Source of the DNA: Cyanophora paradoxa
Lineage: Eukaryota; Glaucocystophyceae; Cyanophorales; Cyanophoraceae
Direction of reading: 5' to 3'
NCBI GenBank assembly: GCA_004431415.1
Contig: QPMI01000649.1
Span: forward strand, 1-64,000
Length of the DNA: 64,000 nucleotides
In this document: positions 9,695 through 18,879 of the stretch, piece after piece
Layout: the number at the start of each line of letters is the position of its first letter
Numbering within the stretch: the stretch's first letter is position 1
Translations under genes and position numbers: made by a program
Notes under the pieces: model-generated
Databases searched by the model: none
What the model was told of the DNA's origin: nothing
Seen by the model: the letters and a program-made list of their open reading frames with translations, nothing else

Positions 9695-10540
9695 ATGGGT
9701 GAATATAATCGAGTTCAACTTCCAATATATTCCCTTGGATCCCCTGCAATGCATTTTCGCCAGCATGAAGTAAATGATGAGGTTCGTGGTTTAGAATCCA
9801 CAGAGAGACCCAATTCCAATGGTAACTCCTTTGATAAAAATTCGATTATTCGAGTAAAAGAGCTGAGAGCTGATAAGAATTCAGGTGTGGTTAAAACAAC
9901 TCGACTTCTTGTCACAAATGCTAACTTTTTCCAGCCTACAAATGGAGGTCCTGATGCTTACAGTGTTGATCTGAAAGCCCTAGATTTCGATAAGAATACT
10001 GCTGCTGTTACTGTGAGATCAGGAGGAGCATTTATTGGGGGTGGCTGCAGAGTTTCAGGTCAACTCTCATCCTCAATTTCGTATAATGATGTCCCAGATA
10101 CTCTAGAGCAAAATGTGGAAGACCCCCAACGAATTCGATTATATACTCCTGTCGCACAGCAGCCATTAATTCAATTTTACATTGGATATACTGTTACTCT
10201 TGAAAACTCGGAATTAATTGAAGGAACCAAAAGAGTACTGAGAGGTCTTGCGATTCCATCTGCAATGCTTTCCCTTTGTAGAGCCAACAACAATCAAGTA
10301 GGTCATAAATACTATTTCAATGTTCAGGGATATAATCATTTCGGTTATGGCTACTGTGTTTATAATAATAATTTCACCTTTGACTTGTTTGTTACAGATA
10401 TTGGGTTATATACTATAACTCTTATCGGTTTGAGAACAGATATAGCCGCTGTATCAGCTCTTAGAGGTGTAACTCCTGATACTCTTTCAGTTACAGGGTT
10501 TTACATGGAGCCAGATGTAATTGATGAGCCAACCCCATAA
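9695..10540 (+). CDS. Unknown viral protein, paralogue of the next gene
   Basis: A 281-residue intact ORF. It is clearly homologous to the following ORF: both share 'GL(E/Q)STE', '(K/Q)ELR.DKN.G(V/I)VKTT(R/K)LLVTNANF' and 'SGGA(F/Y)IG.G.RV.G' in the same order. Both are rich in beta-type segments and lack membrane spans and obvious catalytic motifs. In a run of genes that includes the fibre, a virion surface or fibre-associated role is plausible, but this is inference. The start is the first ATG, 40 bases after the previous stop. Confidence 0.75.
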   Translation: MGEYNRVQLPIYSLGSPAMHFRQHEVNDEVRGLESTERPNSNGNSFDKNSIIRVKELRADKNSGVVKTTRLLVTNANFFQPTNGGPDAYSVDLKALDFDKNTAAVTVRSGGAFIGGGCRVSGQLSSSISYNDVPDTLEQNVEDPQRIRLYTPVAQQPLIQFYIGYTVTLENSELIEGTKRVLRGLAIPSAMLSLCRANNNQVGHKYYFNVQGYNHFGYGYCVYNNNFTFDLFVTDIGLYTITLIGLRTDIAAVSALRGVTPDTLSVTGFYMEPDVIDEPTP

Positions 10541-10563
10541 AAGATATATCCCTTTAATGTAAA

Positions 10564-11397
10564 ATGGCTGAGCAACCCCCACTTGAACGAATTATTACAC
10601 CACAGCTATCATTAGCTGCCCCAGCAAACCATGTTTTACAGCATGCTACCTTTGATGATGTAGAGGGTCTCCAATCCACAGAGGTCCAACCTACAATGAA
10701 TACATTTGGTTCCACCCATAAACTGAGATTACAGGAACTCAGATGTGATAAAAATAATGGAATAGTTAAGACAACTAAGCTACTTGTCACAAATGCAAAC
10801 TTTTCTGCTCATTATGGAGACCCAGATAGCTATGGAGATCCTCTGTCTACTTATTCTTTTGAATCTAGGTCGGGAGCTATTAACTGCAAATCGGGGGGAG
10901 CTTATATTGGTGATGGTCTTAGGGTTGGTGGGGCTGTTGGAGCGCCTTTATTTGTGAATGATCAACCCAATCCCATTGATCCCAACACAAGAATTCGAAC
11001 CTATGTCCCCAGCATGAATGCCCCATACATTATAAAGATATTCCCCATTGTTGTAAATCAACAAACAGCAGTAGTTGACTCTCTTGTTGAGATTGGTGAT
11101 CACTACAAGGTGGTTGTTGATATCCCACCAGATGTTTATGCTGTATGCCAAGTTGAAGGTGGAACTCCCAACTTTGCAGTTGTGATCACCCCATATGATA
11201 ATTTCGGAATTGCTTATCATGGAGTCAATTTCGGTTTGGAAGACTATCAGTTTCTGGTGAGAGCCACCAAGTTTGGTATCTACAAGTGTGTGATGTTTGC
11301 AGAGAGAACCGATTTTATTGCAAAGCAGAATACCTATGCTGAGTACTATGGCACTAATCGATATTTCCCCATTTTTGGGCAGGATACTGCTCCATAA
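10564..11397 (+). CDS. Unknown viral protein, paralogue of the preceding gene
   Basis: A 277-residue intact ORF, the tandem paralogue of the gene at 9695. Conserved blocks lie at residues ~35-85 ('GLQSTE', 'RLQELRCDKNNGIVKTTKLL', 'VTNANF') and ~110-125 ('SGGAYIGDGLRVGG'). The C-terminal half diverges but keeps a similar length and a shared 'YDNFG(I/Y)...Y.V..F' type of segment ('PYDNFGIAYHGVNFGLEDYQ' here). It follows the first copy by 23 bases. The pair probably arose by tandem duplication inside the viral genome. No known domain recognised. Confidence 0.75.
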   Translation: MAEQPPLERIITPQLSLAAPANHVLQHATFDDVEGLQSTEVQPTMNTFGSTHKLRLQELRCDKNNGIVKTTKLLVTNANFSAHYGDPDSYGDPLSTYSFESRSGAINCKSGGAYIGDGLRVGGAVGAPLFVNDQPNPIDPNTRIRTYVPSMNAPYIIKIFPIVVNQQTAVVDSLVEIGDHYKVVVDIPPDVYAVCQVEGGTPNFAVVITPYDNFGIAYHGVNFGLEDYQFLVRATKFGIYKCVMFAERTDFIAKQNTYAEYYGTNRYFPIFGQDTAP

Positions 11398-11419
11398 GAA
11401 TATTGGTTATATATAGAGT

Positions 11420-11692
11420 ATGGATAGTAAAACAAAAAAGTTTATTGATGCTGCTATGACAGTTCATGGTAAAGATAAATTCGATTACAGTGAGACACAT
11501 TACATCAAAGCTCAAGAGAAAGTATCTGTTAGATGTTTGCAGTGTAATAAGGTGATCCTTACCTATCCCTTTAATCATGTGAAGGGATCAGGTTGCAGGG
11601 AATGCAACAAAAAGCATTCTCAGGCTTATAGGAAAAGGGCTTCTGCATCAATCACAGTAGAGTACAGGGATATTTGCATTAGGTTCGATTAG
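11420..11692 (+). CDS. Small zinc-ribbon protein (DUF723-like repeat)
   Basis: A 90-residue ORF with a single copy of a repeat common in giant viruses and phages: 'F...A...HG..(K/Y)(F/Y)DYSE..Y..A..KV.V.C..C......P..H..GSGC.EC'. The four zinc ligands are visible as Cys39-x2-Cys42 and Cys59-x2-Cys62. Proteins of this type are often associated with homing endonucleases or occur as multi-repeat DNA-binding-like proteins. This one has only one repeat and a short basic tail ('KKHSQAYRKRAS'). It sits 23 bases after the preceding ORF. No nuclease motif is present, so no catalytic function is claimed. Confidence 0.75.
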   Translation: MDSKTKKFIDAAMTVHGKDKFDYSETHYIKAQEKVSVRCLQCNKVILTYPFNHVKGSGCRECNKKHSQAYRKRASASITVEYRDICIRFD

Positions 11693-11721
11693 GTTTAATT
11701 AATTTTTCTAAGGTATTCTTA

Positions 11722-12120
11722 ATGGAGACTAAATACAGAGGCTTTCATGTTATGCTTGATTACAAAGCTAAATCAGCTATTGCAACAGGACATGAGCATG
11801 TTAGCTTCCTAGGTAATTGGATTATGGGAACCCTTGAACAAGCTATATTGAGACAAGGTATTAGGATTGTTCATAAACACTGTGAAATATTTGATGGCAA
11901 AGTATCACCTCCTGGTTTTGCATTGGTTCTGCTATTAGATGAAAGCCATTGTACAGCTCATTGTTATTCCAATGAAGGCATGTTAGCAATTGATATATTC
12001 AGTTGTGGTAAAGAAGCTCAGCATAAAACACAAGCAGTTGCAGATGAGATCGATAAAACAATGAATTTCCTCACATTTGAGAAGACTGAGAGACATAAAC
12101 ATGATAGATTCCCGTTTTGA
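11722..12120 (+). CDS. speD: S-adenosylmethionine decarboxylase proenzyme (SpeD type, pyruvoyl)
   Basis: A 132-residue protein of the short prokaryotic-type AdoMet decarboxylase family. It supplies decarboxylated AdoMet, the aminopropyl donor for spermidine synthesis. The self-cleavage site is Glu74-Ser75 in 'LLDESHCTAH'; Ser75 would become the pyruvoyl group. His80 and Cys95 (in 'DIFSCG') lie 5 and 20 residues after the serine, exactly the spacing of the catalytic Ser/His/Cys of bacterial SpeD (63/68/83 in the Thermotoga enzyme). The length fits class 1B enzymes. It is the last ORF before the repeat-rich end of the viral segment. It is probably expressed by the virus to boost host polyamines, which chlorella viruses are also known to do by other genes. 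No spermidine synthase is seen here. Confidence 0.88.
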   Translation: METKYRGFHVMLDYKAKSAIATGHEHVSFLGNWIMGTLEQAILRQGIRIVHKHCEIFDGKVSPPGFALVLLLDESHCTAHCYSNEGMLAIDIFSCGKEAQHKTQAVADEIDKTMNFLTFEKTERHKHDRFPF

Positions 12121-13072
12121 TGGGTTTCTATAATGAATTTCTAAAGGATTCCTTTGTTTTCTAACAATAACATTGATAAGCTACTGTAACAAAAAGATAT
12201 AATATATCCTTTCACTACAGTAGATTTATACAATGATTATTTTCCGGATTCCGGACATTTTTTACGATAGAATTCTATTGTAAGTAATTGGAATAATGTT
12301 CGATTTCATTACAGTAAAACTCAACACTCCCCAAGATTCCCCCTATTACCCTATTATTAAAGTGGACTCAAGGTTGACTCATATTAATCGTAAAAGTAGT
12401 AAAAGTATATGGATTTTGTTACGAATTCAATGCAAGGGTTGACTAAGTGGGTTGAGTTGACTCAAATTTCACAGGAAATATTTGGGACCAAAAGTTTTCT
12501 AAAAAGGATTTCAAAAAATGTGTCAACTCCCCCCACTTAGTCAACCCTGACCATAAACAGTAAGGATTTGAGCTAACATGTATCACAAAGTGAACATATT
12601 GAGTCCACTTAGAAGATCCACTTTTGAAATCCAAGTTGATTTTGCTTGAAATTTCAAAGTTGATCTAAAAGTGAGTCCACCCTGATTGATTATGGTAACA
12701 AAGTTGACTAAGTTGACTAAGTTGAGTCATATTAAGAAATTCAAGGAGACTAAGAGTTCAAAATGTTTATGAAAAGTGAGTCAACTTAGACCACTTATGA
12801 TAACAAAGTTAAATATTTATTTGATTTAATCGGAAAAGAACATGATTTAATCGAATTTATTGATATAATTCCGATTAGATTCATTTAGGATTCAATTAAG
12901 ATCAATCGAAGTTATTGATATAATTCCGATTAACTACAATTAAGATACAATATCGATTAATCGAGTTTATCGAGATAACATCGATTAAATTAATTGAAAA
13001 TGCATGTAAAAATATGAAAATTCATGTGAAAATTCAAATAAATTAATCGATTTTATTGATATAACATCGAAT
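12121..13072. repeat. AT-rich, repeat-rich terminal region of the viral segment
   Basis: No convincing gene in about 950 bases. Two families of short degenerate repeats dominate. Around 12,370-12,800 'gttgact(a/c)a' and 'gttgagt' words recur on both strands, including 'aagttgactaagttgac' near 12,700. Around 12,820-13,070 four or five units of roughly 45 bases carry 'aatcga.ttattgatataa' followed by '(tt/ca)ccgatta' or 'catcga'. Such arrays are typical of viral termini or replication origins, and they lead directly into the inverted repeat at 13,073. Confidence 0.6.
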
Positions 13073-13147
13073 CACACATATGAATATTCATATTTTAATC
13101 CTGAGGCGGAACGCCGAGGGATTAAAATATGAATATTCATATGTGTG
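13073..13147. repeat. Perfect 29-bp inverted repeat at the virus-host boundary
   Basis: The left arm is 13,073-13,101 (starting cacacatatgaatattcat), the loop 13,102-13,118, and the right arm 13,119-13,147. The arms are perfectly complementary. The loop contains ggcg-gaa-cgcc and could extend the stem after a small bulge. Host gene homology begins at 13,147, so the hairpin ends exactly where host DNA starts. It may be the viral terminal hairpin, a recombination scar or an assembly fold-back. Confidence 0.9.
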
Positions 13148-14552
13148 GCCGCGAGCTCAGCCTCGAGCGCCTCCTCTCCTCTGGCTCCGCCTCCTTCATC
13201 ATCGACAAGGTAAAATTCTAGAATATCTAATTAATATTCATCCAGAGACTCGAGATCGCGTCTCACGCCGCGAGTGCGCAGGTGTGGGATGCCACGCGGC
13301 GGCTGAGCCCGGTTGCTAGGCTGGCCGAGGACGGGCCCCACTCCCCCGAGCTGCGGGCGGCCTCGCCGCCGGCTGCGGCGCCGGCGCCGGCCAGGCTCTC
13401 GGCGTTCGCCTTCCTGCGCACCGTGGCGAGGGCGAAGCGGAGCGCCAGCCCCGGGCCGGCGCTCAACGCGGCGCCCAAGGCCGGCGAGGCGGCGGGCGAG
13501 GCCGAGGCGGCGGGCGCCTGGATCGACTTCCCCGCGTACGAGGCCTTCCACCACGCCCTCCACCGCTCCATCTCCAGCCCCGCCTTCCCCTGGAACCTCC
13601 AGGTAATTGCATAATTAACTAAAGAGCATGCCAAATTTATGCGACCCAGGCCTCGGCTTAATTTTGTGCCGGCAGGAGGCGGGGCGGCTGGCGCAGGCGA
13701 ACTGGGGCGTCGACTCGCGCGGCTCGGAGCGGATGTCGCGGCAGGCCTTCGACACCGCCATGCACAACATCGCCAAGGTGCCCCCGGCTTCTGTGCTATA
13801 AATAAACGTGGAGCGCGGCTAACGCGGCCCGGGTGCGGTGCGGCAGGCGTGGGCGGCGGACGTGGAGCGGCGGGACGTGGCAGTGGGGGTGCTCCTGCTG
13901 GCCGCCGACGCGGGGCTCCCCGCCTCCGCCCCCGCGCCCCTCGAGATCCTCTTCCTCGCCAGCTTCGCCGCGGTGCGACAGCGAGCGACCGGTTTTCATT
14001 TCATTTGGCGATGGACGCTCGATCGCTGACGCTGCGCCGACGCAGACGGTCGTGGCGGCGGGCGAGGCGGACTCGATCGCGATCGCTAAGCCGAAGGCGG
14101 GGCCCGAGCTGCAGCTCGGCCCGGCGCTCGCGCAGCTCAGCGGCCTGCGACGGCCCTCCGCATCCCCCTCCTCCTCCCCGTCCCCCTCGCCCCGCGGCCG
14201 GCCGGGGGCGCTGCTGCGGCCCTGGTTCGAGGTCGGGCTCGGGTGCTGCCAGCCGCGCGGCGTCATGAAGCTCCTCGAGGCGCACATCGCCAGCCGCCGC
14301 CCCCCCGGGGCCGCCGCCGGCCCCAAGGCGACCCGCCCCGCCCCCGTCCACTCGTGCCCGGAGCTTACCTCCGGCGCCCGCTCGGCCAGCGCGCCGGCCG
14401 GGGCCAGCTGCAGCCCGAAGGCGGAGGGCAGGGAGGCGGCGCTGGGGCTGTGCGGGACGGCGGCGCTGATGCGGCGCGCCCTCCACAACCGAATGGCCAC
14501 CCTCCTCGAGCAGCGCCGCTGCTCCTCCGGCTCCTCCCCGCTCGACTACTAG
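13147..14552 (+). pseudogene. 5'-truncated copy of the gene at 16,502 (unknown protein with EF-hand-like loop)
   Basis: From 13,147 the sequence matches 16,955 onward, starting in mid-exon ('GRELSLERLL'), so the first ~150 codons found in the other copy are absent. The rest is complete: exons reading 'VWDATRRLSPVARLAEDGPH', 'WIDFPAYEAFHHALHRSISS', 'QANWGVDSRGSERMSRQAFD', 'AWAADVERRDVAVGVLLL' and a long last exon with stop at 14,550-14,552. Exons are nearly identical to the second copy, but introns 1 and 2 have diverged strongly, so the duplication is not very recent. The truncation point is the inner edge of the viral inverted repeat, so viral insertion or a rearrangement with it probably removed the 5' end. 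Confidence 0.75.
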
Positions 14553-16501
14553 TATTTCGACTAGTTCGAAGTTCGCACCCCAGCGAACTGTAATTGCTCA
14601 AGCTTGATTCAGTGTTCGCGCGCGCAGCAACAGTTACAGACACAGACCTAGAATTATCGTAGGTAGATTAATTATAAGAGCACGATGTTCAACAGTGCTA
14701 GCTAGTTTCAGGCATGTCCCATGCTGATACAGGACGCAGGGTCAGCCGGTTTCCAATTTGTTTCTCAGGACTGGATGTAGTCATGAGCAGTGCAATCGCT
14801 TTTTCCTCGTTTTCTCTCGACATGTCCATCGTACATAGGTTTCAGATCATTGTCACTGTAATATTGAACTTCGGAAAGCACCAATAAGGGGGAGCTCGAG
14901 TAAAATCGTAACTAGAAGGTAAGCCAAGCTAAAGCTTTGAGCTCGAGCTTATTTATATATAATCTTCTAAATTCGAACCGGCGTCGACGTCGGCGAACGC
15001 GAATGCGATATCGAAAACTTCCTCGGCCTCGAGATTCAATGATTCCAGCCGCGCCCCGCGGGCTGCAAGTGGCGCGGCGCCAGCGGAGTCCACTCACGCT
15101 CACGATCAGGTATATATATTTATACGTATACGTATATATCGATCGCGATCGGGTCGCTCGCATGCAGTGCATATGAGCCTCGCCGAGTCGAGCTCGCGTC
15201 GCAAGCTACTAGGCTACTAGTACCGTAGTACGCGATTGCAATATTTTAATTGCTGGTTGCAAAATTGAACACGGAGTTCGACGGTCACTGGCACTCGCCG
15301 AGTCGGCGCCGGCCGGCGCCGGCTAATTTTAAATGATCCTACTAGTACATATGACTCTGATATGAGCCTATTGCCGGCGCCATGGCCAATTGCAACTTGC
15401 CGCAGTGCGGCAAGTTCAACGGTTGAAGAGCTGTTAACTTAGTAATGTTATATATACGCAGCCTAACGTTAACGTATCATAGTACTAGTAGTATAACGTA
15501 GGTGCCGGCGTCGTGCCGCCGCTGCCGCGGTGCCACCGTTGCCACGGCGGCAAAGCTTCGAATTCAACCGTGCACCATGGCACGCGTACGTGCTTGCAAA
15601 TTGCAATTGTCGATAATGTCAACTTGGCCAAGTTGGCAACTTTAATTTGTCAAGTTATCAAGTTGGGTTGGCAATGTCAACTCATTGTCGATGGCCTTCG
15701 CGGTTCGTCACTGGTCAGCACAGGCCGAAAAACTTTGAAGCTTGCACCGGAGTGGTCGGCGCCTGTCACTGGGGGCGGCGGCCGCGGGGCCGCAACAGTC
15801 AACAAACTTACTCCGAACTCGGGAACTTGAACCGGTTTTTCGGCAATCAAATTTCAACTTGGCAAGTTATATAATTAACCGGCGAAACGTTTGTTCTGTT
15901 AGGCCGACTCTCGGCGAACGTTAACCGTTTTGAACGCTCAGCGGCCGGGCTTACGTACCGTATATAACGGTATATTATCGATACTATGATATCGTAGTCA
16001 GATTCGTAGAGCCTGCAGCCTGGAGATCGGGGTCTATGACCGTCTATCACCGTCTAGGCAGAGTCATTGCAGACTATGCCGCAGTGCGCTAGCGGCCGCC
16101 GGGCTAGCCTAGCCTAGTAGTACTACGGTATACGTAGCGCCTTGCAATTGTGCGGTGTTGTGCCTCCGTAGTAGAGTCCGTACGCGTGCGGTCTCTCGAG
16201 CCGGCGCCTCCATCTACTATAGTATAGCTGTAGCTCAGCGCTAGCTAGCAGGTCCGACGTCGACGGTCGGCGATCATCGGATCGCAATCCCGTCGACATC
16301 CGCCTCGATGGCCAGCACGGCGTCGAAGTCGACCAGCAGGCGCGTCGAGCTGCCCCGTATCGACACGGCCTTTGCGAGGGTCGCATCCACGTCGGCGTCG
16401 CCGTTCCCGGTGCGCTCGGCGCGGCGCCCGCGGCCGCTCACGTCGCACTGCCCGCCGCTCACAGCTCACCGGACCGCGCGTGCGCGTCTGTACATGTGCA
16501 G
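14553..16501. other. Intergenic region rich in short palindromes
   Basis: No supported gene. The DNA is a patchwork of short self-complementary words: tatacgtatacgtata, atcgatcgcgatcg, gccggcgccggc, gctagctagc, actagt, agctcgag. The first ~350 bases (to about 14,900) are presumably 3' UTR of the truncated gene copy, and the last part (from about 16,300) is GC-rich like an upstream region of the next gene. The predicted ORFs here are short and biased only by base composition. Confidence 0.6.
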
Positions 16502-18343
16502 ATGCCCCGCCCCCCGAGCTCGAGCGCGGCGATGCAGATGAGCATAACGCGGCCGCCCTCTCCCCTCGAATCGGACGGCGCCGATGTCCTCTCCGGCGAC
16601 AGCGAGAGCGATGAGATGGATGACGCGTGCTCCGTCCTGAGCGACGACCGGACGGCCCCGCGCAGGCGGCGGTTGCGGACCCTGGCCCCCGACCGCGGGC
16701 CGCGCCTCAGCGCCCGCAGCGACCCGACCAGCTCCTCCCCCGCCTTCGCCTTCCCCCGGCGGCCGACGGCGACCGCCGACGAGCTCTCCTCCTGCAGGGG
16801 CGCCGAGGCCGCGCTGGCGCACTCCCTCTCCCGGCCCCGCTCCTGCCCCGACGTCAGCCTCGCCGGCCCCGAGGCCGCTCCCGCCCGCCCGCCAGTCGCG
16901 AGCTGCAGCGCCGACGTCGACTGTGCCCAGCCGCCCACCGCCGAGCCGGACGCCGGCCGCGAGCTCAGCCTCGAGCGCCTCCTCTCCTCTGGCTCCGCCT
17001 CCTTCATCATCGACAAGGTAAAATTATTCAATAAATTAAAAATCAATCCAAGCTTCACTCGAGATCGGCGTCTCACGCCGCGAGTGCGCAGGTGTGGGAT
17101 GCCACGCGGCGGCTGAGCTCGGGCGCCAGGCTGGCCGAGGACGGGCCCCACTTCCCCGAGCTGCGGGCGGCCTCGCCGCCGGCTGCGGCGCCGGCCAGGC
17201 TCTCGGCGTTCGCCTTCCTGCGCACCGTGGCGAGGGCGAAGCGGAGCGCCAGCCCCGGGCCGGCGCTCGACGCGGCGTCGAAGGCCGGCGAGGCGGCGGG
17301 CGAGGCCGAGGCGGCGGGCGCCTGGATCGACTTCCCCGCGTACGAGGCCTTCCACCACGCCCTCCACCGCTCCATCTCCAGCCCCGCCTTCCCCTGGAAC
17401 CTCCAGGTGATTAATATCACACAAATCACGGCCGATTTCCCCATCCAGAGCCCAGGCCTGACCTGTGCCGGCAGGAGGCGGGCCGGCTGGCGCAGGCGAA
17501 CTGGGGCATCGACTCGCGCGGCTCGGAGCGGATGTCGCGGCAGGCCTTCGACACCGCCATGCACAACATCGCCAAGGTGCCCCCGGCTTGTGTAGGAAAC
17601 GCTGCGCGTAGATAATTATATAACGTGGCCCGGGTGCGGTGCGGCAGGCGTGGGCGGCGGACGTGGAGCGGCGGGACGTGGCGGTGGGGATGCGCCTGCT
17701 GGCCGCCGACGCGGGGCTCCCCGCCTCCGCCCCCGCGCCCCTCGAGATCCTCTTCCTCGCCAGCTTCGCCGCGGTGCGACAGCGAGCGACCGGTTTTCAT
17801 TTCATTTGGCGATGGACGCTCGATCGCTGACGCTGCGCCGACGCAGACGGTCGTGGCGGCGGGCGAGGCGGACTCGATCGCGATCGCTAAGCCGAAGGCG
17901 GGGCCCGAGCTGCAGCTCGGCCCGGCGCTCGCGCAGCTCAGCGGCCTGCGACGGCCCTCCGCATCCCCCTCCTCCTCCCCGTCCCCCTCGCCCCGCGGCC
18001 GGCCGGGGGCGCTGCTGCGGCCCTGGTTCGAGGTCGGGCTCGGGTGCTGCCAGCCGCGCGGCGTCATGAAGCTCCTCGAGGCGCACATCGCCAGCCGCCG
18101 CCCCCCGGGGCCGCCGCCGGCCCCAAGGCGACCCGCCCCGCCCCCGTCCACTCGTGCCCGGAGCTTACCTCCGGCGCCCGCTCGGCCAGCGCGCCGGCCG
18201 GGGCCAGCTGCAGCCCGAAGGCGGAGGGCAGGGAGGCGGCGCTGGGGCTGTGCGGGACGGCGGCGCTGATGCGGCGCGCCCTCCACAACCGAATGGCCAC
18301 CCTCCTCGAGCAGCGCCGCTTCTCCTCCGCACTGGAGTACTAG
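16502..18343 (+). CDS. Unknown protein, full-length copy; three-member family in this window
   Basis: A gene with at least five exons. Exon 1 (ATG at 16,502, alternative at 16,532) encodes a low-complexity, Ser/Asp-rich N-terminus ('SGDSESDEMDDACSVLSDD') and ends 'SASFIIDK' before an intron at about 17,017-17,091. Later exons carry a core 'AYEAFHHALHRSI', then 'A..LAQANWGIDSRGSERMSR' and 'AFDTAMHNIAKAWAADV'. The W-x-x-D-x-x-G segment resembles a degenerate EF-hand loop in a widespread uncharacterised protist family. The last exon holds a Ser/Pro stretch, then 'RPWFEVGLGCCQPRGVMKLL' and the stop at 18,341-18,343. The core is shared with the gene at 27,044. Function unknown; a regulatory or Ca-responsive role would be speculation. 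Confidence 0.7.
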
Positions 18344-18879
18344 CGATAGTATTTTATTTCATCTAAGACGTTCGCACGTGGACCCCGCGGGCCGGCCCAG
18401 CAGTTTCGCTGGCCAGCGCTTGCAATAATTATAATTATAAGCAATAAGCAGGCTAGCGCTATAGCTAGGAGCGCGCGAGCCCAATTGCAAGCTCGCGATC
18501 GTGTTAACGTTTGAGGGAGGCCGGCCGCCGTCGGCGTCGGCCCGGAGGCTCGAGCTCGGGGCATGCATGTGCGTCTCGCGATCGGCATGATGCATGTGTA
18601 GAAAAAATGCGCTTATGCATGTGCGTCAAGGTCGATCACTCGAGCTCGTGATCGGAAGGCGCAATTGCAAATGGGCGGGGCGCGCAGAATCCAGCGCTGA
18701 TCACGAGTCACGACCCACGAGTTCGGCCGCCTGTTTTATTCATGTTCACGGCTTTTTCGATTCATGTGCAGAAAAAGCGTTTGCGGGGGGAAGTTACTAC
18801 GGGTACACGTGTAGAACTCGCTCCACCGGTACCAGCGCTCCACCAGACATCGTGTAGAACTCGCTCCTCGTGCTCCAAC
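18344..18879. other. Intergenic region, palindrome-rich
   Basis: About 535 bases between the unknown gene and the F-box/NACHT gene. It contains 'ataattataattataag', several gcatgcatg/atgcatg words and agctcgagctc. No gene is supported. The last ~100 bases are presumably the 5' UTR and promoter of the next gene. Confidence 0.5.

Larger units (their letters stand above)
1..13147. mobile_element. Right part of an endogenous or integrated large eukaryotic DNA virus
   Basis: This segment is AT-rich, intron-free and packed with ORFs separated by only 0 to about 60 bases from 2,630 to 12,120, in sharp contrast to the GC-rich, intron-split DNA to its right. Its contents (capsid-like beta proteins, patatin, S74 fibre, zinc ribbon, pyruvoyl SAM decarboxylase) fit an algal NCLDV or a polinton-like virus. 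The left end lies outside the window, so size, family and target-site duplication cannot be judged. No major capsid protein, polymerase, packaging ATPase or integrase is present here. The right end coincides with an inverted repeat abutting a truncated host gene. An assembly chimera between a viral and a host contig is the main alternative. Confidence 0.75.

Noticed and set aside
12370-13072. CRISPR-like array in the viral terminal repeats
   Set aside because: The repeats are degenerate, irregularly spaced and have no unique spacers of constant length; the context is a eukaryotic virus.
16308-16541. An upstream start of the 16,502 gene at 16,308
   Set aside because: The frame is open but in a different register from exon 1 and reads as Ser/Arg/Pro low complexity; the acidic N-terminus from 16,502 looks more protein-like.
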